The position numbers were made by a program, and so were the translations under genes. Positions 1 through 8,927 of a stretch of DNA of 64,000 nucleotides are shown here, one piece after another. The stretch covers positions 186,001 to 250,000 of the forward strand of contig NZ_LANI01000001.1 in assembly GCF_000982415.1 (NCBI RefSeq). The letters run 5' to 3'. Source of the stretch: Kiloniella litopenaei (GTDB taxonomy: Bacteria > Pseudomonadota > Alphaproteobacteria > Kiloniellales > Kiloniellaceae). The notes beneath the pieces were generated by a model. That model searched no databases. It worked only from the letters and a program-made list of their open reading frames with translations, and was not told the DNA's origin. How positions within the stretch are numbered: position 1 is the stretch's first letter; every line of letters begins with the position of its first letter.

Positions 1-298
1 GATTTGACCCCGTCACATATTTGTTGATCAGGCCAAAACCCAAAAGGAACCCCAGGATTGCCGTAATTACAGAAACCGCTATCCAGGTCATCCACCAGAT
101 CGGAAAGGACGTCAGCAAGCCCATATTCAAAAGTGCCTGAATAATTCCCCAGATACCCCAGATACCAAAAATAACGCCGATAAAACCCTGAAAGGGAACA
201 ATCCGGTCCAGTATCTGTTGTGCTGCGGGTTGTTTTCTGACAACAACCGGATAGGCAGCAAGCGCGCCTAAAATAATCAAACCAATGGCATAAAACAT
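1..298 (-). CDS. Membrane protein, partial (C-terminus off the window edge)
   Basis: The frame starts at an ATG whose complement is at 296-298 and runs off the left edge, giving about 99 residues. At least three hydrophobic segments are visible: residues about 2-16, 36-58 and 66-88. They are separated by a short basic stretch (VVVRKQ) and a loop. A W/G/I-rich segment (GIWGIWGII) and a PIWWMTW motif are notable. This is a small multi-pass inner-membrane protein of unknown function and I do not recognise the family. The 16-bp palindrome at 431-446 lies about 130 bp upstream and may control it. Confidence 0.7.
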   Translation of the reverse strand, partial: MFYAIGLIILGALAAYPVVVRKQPAAQQILDRIVPFQGFIGVIFGIWGIWGIIQALLNMGLLTSFPIWWMTWIAVSVITAILGFLLGFGLINKYVTGSN

Positions 299-430
299 AT
301 GATACGAACTCTCTTATCTGTTACAAAATCACAGTCATTGACGCTTGTGGGACGTTCCAGAAGAAATGTACCCGAACGAAATGCCTGAAATGTTCGCGAA
401 GATACTAAAATCACAGCGATAAAAGGCGCA

Positions 431-446
431 TACCCCAAAGGGGGTA
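431..446. promoter_or_regulatory. NarL/FixJ-type 7-2-7 palindrome, copy a
   Basis: TACCCCAAAGGGGGTA is two inverted heptamers separated by 2 bp. This matches the TACYYMT 7-2-7 layout known for NarL-family regulators. It lies upstream of the minus-strand membrane gene starting at 298 and just past the stop of the gene ending at 463. Related 16-mers occur at 5365, 5630 and 9490. Confidence 0.45.
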
Positions 447-462
447 CAGATCGTTTTTTAGC

Positions 463-927
463 TTAATTTTTTTTCATCGATCCGAATACCAAGGAAGAAA
501 CTACCAGAATCAACAATCCCCCAAGGCTGGCAAAAATCAGAATATATCCCCCTCCGCCAATCAGATAGGAAACCAGAAAACCCTGTTCATCAAATGGAAA
601 AGGATAGATAAAAATCCCCCTGATTTTATGGACCATGTAGATCAGAAAATAGCCACAGCCAAAAACCGTGGCACCAGTACCGAAAGCTCTTTTTCTTGAG
701 CACGGAAAGGTCAAATATTTTGGGAAGACAAAAAAGCCAGAGAATAGCAAAATTGGAACAAACCAAAGATCCCAAATCGAAAAGAGATCAAGAAATCCCC
801 GCTGCAAAGTGCTGTCCATACTTTGGATAAACGCTCGTTGTGATAAATATTCTGGAATATGGACAAGGGCATAAATCCCGCCACCACCAAACAGCGTAAT
901 CAGGCTCAGATATAATCGGGACATCAT
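463..927 (-). CDS. Four-TM membrane protein of unknown function
   Basis: A 154-residue protein with tandem ATG starts (927 and 924). Four hydrophobic segments lie at residues about 5-24, 48-70, 84-102 and 122-148, with a short basic C-terminus ending KK N. A double-glycine-rich run occurs in the first helix (FGGGG) and again before the last one. No family was recognised. A TATAAT hexamer on the minus strand at 940-945 is only about 13 bp from the start, so a very short leader is possible. An (AG)15(AC)6 microsatellite begins about 50 bp upstream, just outside the likely promoter, and could affect expression. Confidence 0.65.
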   Translation of the reverse strand: MMSRLYLSLITLFGGGGIYALVHIPEYLSQRAFIQSMDSTLQRGFLDLFSIWDLWFVPILLFSGFFVFPKYLTFPCSRKRAFGTGATVFGCGYFLIYMVHKIRGIFIYPFPFDEQGFLVSYLIGGGGYILIFASLGGLLILVVSSLVFGSMKKN

Positions 928-974
928 CAGAAAGTCTTTATTATAACTCCAGACACAACACCGTCCTTACACAA

Positions 975-1020
<46 letters not shown>

Positions 1021-1094
1021 AACAACAAGTCTCTCCCCCGGTTCCCTGTAAGTAACACCACCTGCTATCTATAGGTAATACAGATAATAATCCC

Positions 1095-4000
1095 TCACGA
1101 AGGGTCAGTAACAAGCGCCTGCTGATCAAGAAGATTATTGATAATCTGGATATCAGACAAACTTCCCCCCTGTGTCAGATCAATACCCTGAAGCAAAATC
1201 TCTTTATCCGTTCCACTGCCATCGCCATCTACATCTATTTCAATGCGGGTATCAGCCCCCGATTGGGTAAAATGCAAATAGTGATCAAGATTCTCACTAT
1301 TCTCGGCTGACAACAGTTCGCCAAGGTGAAGGATATCGCCCTGATCAACAGAAAAATCAGCAATGATATCATTATCGGTTTCACCACTTCGAAAGATAAA
1401 GACATCGGCACCTGCCCCGCCGTTAAGGGTATCATTGCCACGGCCACCTTCGATAAGGTCATCGGCTTCGGTACCTGCCAGAATGTCATCGTCCAAAGTA
1501 CCAATAACGTTCAGCCCCGGCGCGGTTCCGATAACAGAAACAGTCGTAGAGATAGCATCACTCTCATCGGTTCCATCATTGACTGTTACGTTGATCGTAC
1601 GACTTGATTGAAGACCACCGAGGTCAGGGTTATCCAGTATGCTGTGATAATTTATATGCTCAAGAACAGCTTCATATTCAGACGGGCTGGCTGCACCAGT
1701 CAGCATTAAAACACCATTGGAACTGTCATAGCTCATATTCAGACCTGCTGGCAGGCTATAGCCCCCAAGATCAAGTACATCCCCAACCACAAAGTCAGTT
1801 ATGGTCACGGTCGCCGAGATAATACTGTCCGCTGTATCAACATCTTCAAGATCAAGATCACTGAAAAGCGCGACCGGATCGCCCCCCTCGGTAAAGGCAT
1901 AGTAAGTCAAACCATCTTCGGTATTATAGTACGAACGAAGAGACCCATCAGCGTTATAGGTTTTGCTGACGATGTCGGTTCCCCTTGTCATTGTTACAAC
2001 CCAGCCACCATCTGCCAGTCCGGCAACAGAAATCGCCGCATCCCCAAGGTTGCCATACAATATGGTAACTGTATTTTCTTCGCCATACCGTGACCCATCA
2101 GCATTGAACATCTGGCTCTTGATACTAAGAACCCCCGGATCTGATTCTGTATCTGATACCCAGCAAGCAACCCACCCCCCATCCGTCAAAGAAGCGGTTG
2201 CAACATGTTGCTGATTACCCTCGCCAGCACTGTTCACCTGAAATTCTGCCCCCCTTTGGGTACCATCAGAATTGTAGGCCTGTGCATATATGCCATATCC
2301 GGAACCATCCAGATCATTACCGCTGTGCCATGCCACAACCCAGCCACCATCGTGAAGAGCTACGACAGAGGTATTTGCCTTAATCCCTTCAAGCTGACTA
2401 TTAACCATGGTTGCATCTGTGACAGGATTGCCATTTACGTCATAAACACGCATGAAGACATTTGACGAAGATCCATCAGGCTGATTACCGAGTTCATGCC
2501 AGGTTACAACCCAGTTACCGTTCACAAGCGTTGTGATTTCTGTCGCGTAATCAATTCCCAATGAAAGCTGATTACTTATTTCAACGACTTCTGTGCGCTC
2601 TGTACCATCTTCATTATAAACTCTTGCCTGAACTCTGCCTTGCCCCATTAACGTGACCCAGCTAACAACCCAACCACCATCGTCCAACGCTGTGATCGCA
2701 GGATTGACATCAATTCCCAAATTTTCATCCGAAATACTTATGATCTCGCCAGCAGTACCATCCGGCTCATAAAGGCGTCCGTAAATCGTTCTGGGATCGT
2801 TTTCGCCCCCCTTGCCAATCCAGCTTACAAACCAGCCACCGCCATTCAGGCTTGTCACATCAGCTTGGTGATATTGAAACCCTTCTTGCGCAGGAAAAAC
2901 CTCAAATCCGTCATGTCGCGGGCTGCCATCTGCATTAAAGACCCGCCCCTCGACATGTGTTGACCAATCAGAAGAACCATCTGCCGGCTTGTAATACATC
3001 CAGACAGACACCCAACCACCATCGGGCAAATGACTGACAGACGGAAAATACTGCACATCTTCTCGTGCTGAATTCACCCTCAACTCGTCTGTTATCGGCG
3101 TATCATTAACAAGAACGGGCGCATCATTACTGCCATTAATGGTAATAACAACTTCCTGTGTTGATGCCGGGCCGTTCCCATCTCTGATGGCAATTTGATA
3201 GCTTTGCGTCAGAATATCACCTTCGGACAAGTGCTCCAGATCGGCATCGTCAACAGTAAAGGTCCAGCTCACAACCTTGTTGTCCTGATCCATCACCGGT
3301 ATAAAGTGCCCCAAATAGCTTTCCCCGCCCTGTCCCAGAGAAAAGGTCACATAGTGCTGATCGGACAGGTCATCATCAGTAAAGGTGATGACCCCTTCTG
3401 TACGCAGTTCGGTATTGTTTTCCCCTTGTTGGTTATCAGCAATTTCATTAACAGAACCATTTGTATCAGCAGTGGTAATAACTGGCTGATCATTTGTCCC
3501 TTCGATGGTTATAACAACCTCTTGGCTAACACTGCCGCCATTGCCGTCTTCGATGGTAACTCGATAGATTTGGGTCAGGCTTTCTCCCTGTGCTAAATAA
3601 TTCAGGGCAGAATCTGCAACAGAGAAAGTCCAGTCGATTGTACCATCCGACTGATTTAAAACCGGTGAAAATCGTCCAAGGTAATCGTCCTGATCCGCTG
3701 TATAGCTAACGCTGTGCGTATCGCTTGTATCCGCATCGGAAAATGCAATAGTCCCCGTCGCACGATGCACCATTTGATTTTCGCCAATGGCACCATCACG
3801 CATTTCAGTGACTGTTCCCCCCGATGCTTCGGATGTAATGACTGGCGCATCATTCGTTCCATGAATAGTAATGATCACATCCTGTTGCGCTGTACCACCA
3901 TTCCCGTCATCAACGGTAACGCTGTAAACCTGGGTAAGGCTTTCCCCTTCGGCCAGATATTCCACCACAGAACCCGCAACCGTGAATGACCAGTTTATCG

Positions 4001-5180
4001 TTTTGCTTTCCTGATCAAGAACAGGTTGAAACTCGCCAAGATATTGTTCACCACGTGCGTCAAAACGAACCGAATGTGTGTCAATCAGATCCACATCTTC
4101 AAAGACAATATGCCCGTCGCTGCCAAGAACCTCATCTTCCTGTCCGTCAACCGCTTCGATTACGTCCCCCTGACCTGTCGCAGAGGTAATTATAGGGCCA
4201 TCATTGCTGCCCGTTAGGGTAATGGTAAATTGCTCGGTCACAACACCGCCATTACCGTCATCAATAACAACCCTATAATTTTGCATCAGCCGCTGGCCTG
4301 CGCCAAGAAAGTCGAGATCTGCATCCTCAACCTCATAAAGCCACAGAACACCTTTCATCCCGTCATTGCGATCTGGCGGGGTTATCAGCTCATGCCGAAC
4401 ACTGCCGAAATAACCGCCATCTTCTGCCACGATAGAAATCACATGATTATCGCCCAAATCCGGATCAACAAAAATGACGCCGCCTAATGTGGAATGGGTA
4501 AAGTCATTTTCACCTTCCCCGCCATCTGAAATTTCAACTAGCGGCGAATCATCCATTCCGGAAAGAATAATTGTCGGTGAAACATTGTTGTTCACACCGC
4601 CTTGAAATGTCTCACTCTCGGCTACTTCTGCAAGGGGAAAGGATGATTGCGTTACGAGCTCTGTCCCGGATAACAGCGCGCCCTGTGTTCCTAGCATTTC
4701 GAGCAGGTCGTCAACATCATCGCGATATTCACTGCCACCACCGCTTTGATTGACTGACTGGGTTTCGGGCCCCGCCGCAGTTTCTATACTGTTGTTTCCG
4801 TTCTCAAATGCCAATACTTGCGATATTAACTCACGGGATGACACCTCAACACCATTAATGACTAACAGAGGGGCATTTCCAGAACTCGCCAGATCAACCA
4901 GATCCAGGAAAATAATCCGGCCCGTCTCTTCACCTGTTTCACCCGCACCGTTATTCGCAGACAGAACAAGGTTTCCATCCTCAATCGAAAGCGTCACACC
5001 GGACATATCCATGTTTAAAACAGCTTGCTGCCCCAACGCCAATTTATGTTCAACCGTTTGACCGGATCGCCCCGGAAAACTGATGACAACAAAATCCTGA
5101 CCATTGTTAACAGCTGTTTCTGCGTCTTGGGTTTTGGCTATCTGCCCGCTTTTCGCAACTTTCCCGCTTTTCATCGACAT
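1095..5180 (-). CDS. Large RTX/VCBS-repeat protein, type I secretion substrate
   Basis: A 1361-residue acidic surface or secreted protein. The N-terminal about 200 residues lack a Sec signal. Four VCBS/cadherin-like repeats follow (about 200-690), each ending in a G-[ST]-N-D-x-P-[IV] junction. Then come seven about 55-residue repeats built on a DGGWVV-W core followed by a YN-DG motif (about 690-1110), and a further cadherin-like module. The C-terminus carries RTX nonapeptide-like GGRGNDTLN/GGAGADVF motifs and a T1SS_VCA0849-type tail (about 1225-1361). This layout is typical of substrates of TolC/HlyB/HlyD-type exporters, none of which is in the window. The ATG at 5180 is preferred because GAGGA lies 6 nt upstream; an in-frame TTG at 5183 is less likely. 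A palindrome about 185 bp upstream may regulate it. A role in adhesion or biofilm is inferred. Confidence 0.93.
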   Translation of the reverse strand: MSMKSGKVAKSGQIAKTQDAETAVNNGQDFVVISFPGRSGQTVEHKLALGQQAVLNMDMSGVTLSIEDGNLVLSANNGAGETGEETGRIIFLDLVDLASSGNAPLLVINGVEVSSRELISQVLAFENGNNSIETAAGPETQSVNQSGGGSEYRDDVDDLLEMLGTQGALLSGTELVTQSSFPLAEVAESETFQGGVNNNVSPTIILSGMDDSPLVEISDGGEGENDFTHSTLGGVIFVDPDLGDNHVISIVAEDGGYFGSVRHELITPPDRNDGMKGVLWLYEVEDADLDFLGAGQRLMQNYRVVIDDGNGGVVTEQFTITLTGSNDGPIITSATGQGDVIEAVDGQEDEVLGSDGHIVFEDVDLIDTHSVRFDARGEQYLGEFQPVLDQESKTINWSFTVAGSVVEYLAEGESLTQVYSVTVDDGNGGTAQQDVIITIHGTNDAPVITSEASGGTVTEMRDGAIGENQMVHRATGTIAFSDADTSDTHSVSYTADQDDYLGRFSPVLNQSDGTIDWTFSVADSALNYLAQGESLTQIYRVTIEDGNGGSVSQEVVITIEGTNDQPVITTADTNGSVNEIADNQQGENNTELRTEGVITFTDDDLSDQHYVTFSLGQGGESYLGHFIPVMDQDNKVVSWTFTVDDADLEHLSEGDILTQSYQIAIRDGNGPASTQEVVITINGSNDAPVLVNDTPITDELRVNSAREDVQYFPSVSHLPDGGWVSVWMYYKPADGSSDWSTHVEGRVFNADGSPRHDGFEVFPAQEGFQYHQADVTSLNGGGWFVSWIGKGGENDPRTIYGRLYEPDGTAGEIISISDENLGIDVNPAITALDDGGWVVSWVTLMGQGRVQARVYNEDGTERTEVVEISNQLSLGIDYATEITTLVNGNWVVTWHELGNQPDGSSSNVFMRVYDVNGNPVTDATMVNSQLEGIKANTSVVALHDGGWVVAWHSGNDLDGSGYGIYAQAYNSDGTQRGAEFQVNSAGEGNQQHVATASLTDGGWVACWVSDTESDPGVLSIKSQMFNADGSRYGEENTVTILYGNLGDAAISVAGLADGGWVVTMTRGTDIVSKTYNADGSLRSYYNTEDGLTYYAFTEGGDPVALFSDLDLEDVDTADSIISATVTITDFVVGDVLDLGGYSLPAGLNMSYDSSNGVLMLTGAASPSEYEAVLEHINYHSILDNPDLGGLQSSRTINVTVNDGTDESDAISTTVSVIGTAPGLNVIGTLDDDILAGTEADDLIEGGRGNDTLNGGAGADVFIFRSGETDNDIIADFSVDQGDILHLGELLSAENSENLDHYLHFTQSGADTRIEIDVDGDGSGTDKEILLQGIDLTQGGSLSDIQIINNLLDQQALVTDPS

Positions 5181-5364
5181 CAACTTTCCTCACACAAACA
5201 TAAATTCACGAATACAAGCAACCTGTCCCGAACGCAGTCATGCAGACGGAAATTGACAAGTGAACAAAGCATTGAGCCTGAAAATTAAGTCAGAAAATTT
5301 TTCCTGCGCCTTAACTGCTCAACATTTCTGAAGGCGACAATAGACAAGGGGCATAAAAGCGTCA

Positions 5365-5380
5365 TACCGCATATGAGGTA
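5365..5380. promoter_or_regulatory. NarL/FixJ-type 7-2-7 palindrome, copy b
   Basis: TACCGCATATGAGGTA lies about 185 bp upstream of the RTX gene. With flanking bases it is an inverted copy of the site at 5630-5645: both extend to a GGTATGACG tail read outward from the shared intergenic region. It is a candidate site for a LuxR/NarL-family regulator. Confidence 0.45.
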
Positions 5381-5629
5381 GCAAAAAGCCTCAATCAGAC
5401 AAAACATGGATGTGTCTTTTAAAGTTCTTATAGTTTGTGAAAAATACAACCCATAACCATCTGAAGAATAAAGATAATTATTTATAATTTAAGCTTAATT
5501 TTATTTTTATTTATCTAAACATAACAGGTATGAATTCAAAGCATGGTCGTATCCCTCACACCTTTTTAATCGATCATAATATTTCTGAAGACAAAATTAC
5601 GAAAAATGATCCGTTATCAAAACAACCCC

Positions 5630-5645
5630 TCCCTCATATGAGGTA
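5630..5645. promoter_or_regulatory. NarL/FixJ-type 7-2-7 palindrome, copy c
   Basis: TCCCTCATATGAGGTA contains the perfect core CCTCATATGAGG. It lies about 170 bp upstream of the GTG start of the cysteine-rich exported protein at 5813 and faces the related copy at 5365-5380. Confidence 0.45.
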
Positions 5646-5812
5646 TGACGGGTTATCTCCCCTTCGATAGATTGATACCAGTCGATTGCTTTGGTGATCA
5701 TTAATTAATCAGGCGATCGTCCCCTAAATAGTAGCTCCAAATAACGGCTAAGGCTGATTTATTGCAGCAATCCCTTTTTAGAAATTTATTAACAACACAG
5801 GAACTGGTCGCC

Positions 5813-6868
5813 GTGAAAAAACAAATTACAACTGGAACATCCTGCATGGCTCAATACACAAATAGATGTTCTGCTAGAAATTCTTGGGAGTTTGCCTTTG
5901 TTACGTCGCTGGCTTTTGTCGCGTCGTTTGGTATGGTTGTCAGCTTCACAACACCCGGTCATGCAGACGACGGCTGGTGTGGCTTTTCAAATAATGAAAT
6001 ACTTGAAGGTGGTATCAACAGGGATAGCAGCTGTCGAATTGACACAGCCAAAGGCGAGCTTGTTCTGGTTGAGGGAACGAAGAAATACAATGCCTCTATC
6101 ACCAGTTGGTTTACAGGGGCTGAAAACCCCCATGCTGGCGCCCAGCTAAATGAATGTCGTGGTCCCAAACGGAAAGTCTTGTCCGGCGATACTTTACTGA
6201 CGGCCCCCAAAATGCGTTTTACCTGTTCCCGATTGAAATCAGGTGACCATGTCATGCTTGACCGCAACGGCATGAAAGCCACCCTGCACTGCGATCAATA
6301 TGTTGCAACGAATATTACCCTTGAAGCCGAAGGTAAAAGCAAAAACTGTGCGATTCCAACTATCTTACAAGAATTGCCAGCCCATCTGAAAAAAGCGAAC
6401 GCATGGTATGGCCTGACCCCGGATGCCATTGAAAAGAAAGAGATTCAAAAAGACAGTGTCTGTGAAGTAACCGCAGATGATCAAAGCTATCCTGAAAAGA
6501 TGCAGTTTTCTTTTATCTGGGGCCGGAAATCCTGTCAGGCACTTAAATACTATTCTGACAGACACAGTTGTGGATGGTTTGCCCATAATCAGGGACTAAC
6601 CGGCAAGCGGCAATCCGACTATCTCCATGTTCCCAAACTGAACGAACTGTGCACTGGCAAAACCAACGAAGAAGTCCTTGTCACAGAACCCTTCTGGCGC
6701 AAAGACCATAAATCCACACCGAACATGAGTGAAATGAACGGCTATATTCAGTGTGAAAATGGTCAGGCCAAAAACGTCAGGCTTGAAATCAAGCCATTAG
6801 CCGGGGAAACTGCGGGAAAAACCTGTGCAATCCCTCAGGCACTCCTTGATGACAAACCAAATATCTGA
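5813..6868 (+). CDS. Exported cysteine-rich protein with internal duplication
   Basis: A 351-residue protein if read from the GTG at 5813, which has AGGA 10 nt upstream; an ATG at 5846 is an alternative. A hydrophobic segment at residues about 26-46 followed by PGHA-DD looks like a signal peptide cut near residue 51. The mature part has two related halves. Each begins with a W-x-G motif (WCGFS, WYGLT), has an I-x-x-D-S-x-C motif about 20 residues later, and ends in CAIP. The even spread of cysteines suggests disulfides in the periplasm or outside. No family was recognised. It is followed after 89 bp by a nuclease-fold exported protein, so the two are probably co-expressed. Confidence 0.75.
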   Translation: MKKQITTGTSCMAQYTNRCSARNSWEFAFVTSLAFVASFGMVVSFTTPGHADDGWCGFSNNEILEGGINRDSSCRIDTAKGELVLVEGTKKYNASITSWFTGAENPHAGAQLNECRGPKRKVLSGDTLLTAPKMRFTCSRLKSGDHVMLDRNGMKATLHCDQYVATNITLEAEGKSKNCAIPTILQELPAHLKKANAWYGLTPDAIEKKEIQKDSVCEVTADDQSYPEKMQFSFIWGRKSCQALKYYSDRHSCGWFAHNQGLTGKRQSDYLHVPKLNELCTGKTNEEVLVTEPFWRKDHKSTPNMSEMNGYIQCENGQAKNVRLEIKPLAGETAGKTCAIPQALLDDKPNI

Positions 6869-6957
6869 TCAGACAGAAACGTTGAAACATAACACCCTTT
6901 GAAAGTACTGAAGGGGTTTAACACAGGAAAGGCCACACTAGTGGGAAGAGAAAACAA

Positions 6958-7686
6958 ATGGCATTCGAAAAGATATTCAAGGCAGGGTGTTTTCTTTTCC
7001 TCGGTCTTGTTACGATGACCCAAGAGGTAAGCTCACAGGATTCAGATGCAGATTCAGTATTAATCCATCCCTTTCCATTACACTGCAACTTCGGGTGCCC
7101 CGTAAAAAAAGGTGAAAAGCACCCTGAAATTTATCCAAATCAGCTTTTTACAATGGGGCTTCTGGATGATGGAAAACCGGGGCATTGGCTTGCCTATTAC
7201 GTAACCACCACTCTCCTGAAAGAACGGGATGAAAGAAGAGCAGAAAACAAAGACCCTTCTTTGTCAATTCTGTCGGATACAACCACCCTGACACCGGATT
7301 TCTTTTGGGGGAACAAATCACCCGCTTGGAACAAATTGCTTGTTATGGAAGAAAGGCTGGCTGAAGAACCGGGAATTGCCAACGCTTTTGTAATCACAGG
7401 AACACTTCGTCATCATACAGACGTGGTCAGCGCAGAAACCGGGGGCCCATCTCAAGACAGCTTGTGGAAAATTATCTCCATCAACACAACGGCACATGCC
7501 TTTGTCAGTGCCTTTATCTTTCCCAAAGGATCAGAAGAAGCCGAAAATTACTGTTCCTATCTGGTTGATGTCGCCGAAATTGAACGCGAAACGGGTTTAC
7601 TCTTTTTCCCGCTTTCAAACCTGATTGACCCCGTGCAAAGCCCGGACTATTTCAAAAACCTTGCCCCGCATATTGAATGCCCCTAA
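6958..7686 (+). CDS. Exported DNA/RNA non-specific endonuclease-fold protein lacking the DRGH motif
   Basis: A 242-residue protein with an N-terminal hydrophobic segment (about 8-20) consistent with a signal peptide ending near VSS-Q. The body aligns by eye with the NUC1/EndA non-specific nuclease family: a CPV start, HWLAYYVT (family WVAYRVT), SILS...W-KL--ME-RLA (family SNM-PQ...W-LE--R-A), AFVITGTL (family VYVVTGP), AFIFP, and VDVAEIERETGLLFFP near the end. The segment that should carry the catalytic DRGH motif is replaced by a short charged stretch (about residues 85-103), and the metal-binding Asn is not evident. The protein is therefore probably catalytically inactive or has another role. 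It is also shorter than typical members. It likely forms one operon with the preceding exported protein. Confidence 0.7.
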   Translation: MAFEKIFKAGCFLFLGLVTMTQEVSSQDSDADSVLIHPFPLHCNFGCPVKKGEKHPEIYPNQLFTMGLLDDGKPGHWLAYYVTTTLLKERDERRAENKDPSLSILSDTTTLTPDFFWGNKSPAWNKLLVMEERLAEEPGIANAFVITGTLRHHTDVVSAETGGPSQDSLWKIISINTTAHAFVSAFIFPKGSEEAENYCSYLVDVAEIERETGLLFFPLSNLIDPVQSPDYFKNLAPHIECP

Positions 7687-7778
7687 AGCCTTTATACCGA
7701 GAATCCCAAAGGGCTTAACGGAACCGGAGGGTATAAGTATATATATGCGGCATAACACCAGCTGAAGGCTAACTTTAT

Positions 7779-8927
7779 TTACAGCGCCTGTGGTACGCTT
7801 ACTCTTAAAATCAGGCGCATTAAATCAGATCGTTTTTGAGTACCTGTTTTGAGGAAGATGGATTTGATCTGTGTCCGGGTCGTCGCAATTGAAACTTTGC
7901 GAATTTCTGAAATTTCCTCTGTACTATATCCCTCTGCCAACAGGGCAGATATTTCAATCTCTGCTTTCGTAAGGCCGTAGAGACCTTCCAGATTGTTACA
8001 GGTAATCCCCCGACGACAGGCCGGATCAGTCAGAAATAAAAGTGTCCCATCAGAACGCGATAGATCCTCAATCTGTCCGCAAGCTGGCGATACCTCTAGA
8101 ATAAAAGCATCACCACCAGAATGACGCTCGATAAAAATGGCCCCCCCTGATGCAATACCATTGGCCGCTATCGTTTCTTTACACCCGGCCAAAAGCGATA
8201 GAAAAACCGATTGAATACCAGCATTTTGGATGCATAGACACTGTTGTCTGTTTCTTTTAATACCATCCTCTAGTGACAAGATCCGCTCAGCTTCGTCATT
8301 TGAGAAAAGTATCTCTCCCTTCTTCGATACCAGAACAGCACCGACTGAAAGGCGGTTCAAAGCATTGAGGGAACTCTTAACAGAACTTTCAAGCTGGCAC
8401 AAAGGCTCTGCCAGTCGCAAAGCCCTCACCAAATGCGGGGCAAAAATCTTGACCAGTTCCTGAATAAAGACCGGATCAACTCTGCTCCCCTGATCACTGT
8501 AAAAAGTAACCAGGTCATTATAGCCATCCCGTTTGCCAAGGTTTGCAAAATACCTGTTTCCCAAGCCAAATACATCGGCTTTCCATACTGATGCAGGTGC
8601 TTGAGAATTTTCATAGCTGTCAATACTTCGACATAGATCCTGCTCTGCAATCAAGGCATGCGGGACAAACTTTCCAATTCCCCCAAGAACCTTGGCCTCG
8701 TCAGAAGCAAAGTCTTTGGAAAACTCTTTATGCGCCTTTTGATTTAACGGATAACTGCGCTGCGTAATTTGCAACACGCTATTTGTTGGGTCCACCCGCA
8801 AGATATTAACCGCCCCCACACCGGCCATCCTAGCAAGCTTACCAAGCTGGCTTGTCCATGTTTCATGGTCTAAGACAGTATCATATGTTTCAGATATGAA
8901 CTTTAAATGTTCTTCTGTTATTCGCAT
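7779..8927 (-). CDS. LuxR-family transcriptional regulator with N-terminal sensor region
   Basis: A 382-residue protein read from the ATG at 8927 (AGG 6 nt upstream). The C-terminal about 65 residues are a LuxR/GerE helix-turn-helix: LTKAEIEISALLAEGYST-EEI, then the recognition region VSIATTRTQIKSIFLKT. The N-terminal 300 residues look like a PAS-type sensor, with NALNRLSVGAVLVSKKGEILFSNDEAE in the middle. There is no phospho-acceptor receiver domain and no autoinducer motif. It stands alone between the exported nuclease-like gene and a 760-bp spacer. Four NarL-type boxes within 10 kb make it the obvious local candidate to bind them, but this is inference. Confidence 0.9.
   Translation of the reverse strand: MRITEEHLKFISETYDTVLDHETWTSQLGKLARMAGVGAVNILRVDPTNSVLQITQRSYPLNQKAHKEFSKDFASDEAKVLGGIGKFVPHALIAEQDLCRSIDSYENSQAPASVWKADVFGLGNRYFANLGKRDGYNDLVTFYSDQGSRVDPVFIQELVKIFAPHLVRALRLAEPLCQLESSVKSSLNALNRLSVGAVLVSKKGEILFSNDEAERILSLEDGIKRNRQQCLCIQNAGIQSVFLSLLAGCKETIAANGIASGGAIFIERHSGGDAFILEVSPACGQIEDLSRSDGTLLFLTDPACRRGITCNNLEGLYGLTKAEIEISALLAEGYSTEEISEIRKVSIATTRTQIKSIFLKTGTQKRSDLMRLILRVSVPQAL

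Larger units (their letters stand above)
5181..5812. other. Divergent intergenic region, about 630 bp
   Basis: AT-rich spacer between the divergently transcribed RTX gene and the cysteine-rich exported protein. It holds two inverted copies of a 16-bp palindrome (5365-5380 and 5630-5645), each 170-185 bp from its gene. No convincing small gene was seen. Promoters for both genes must lie here, but I cannot fix -35/-10 boxes with confidence. Confidence 0.6.

Noticed and set aside
1235-5061. Many antisense open frames inside the RTX gene
   Set aside because: They are shadows of a long gene with strong coding bias. None has a ribosome site or family match.
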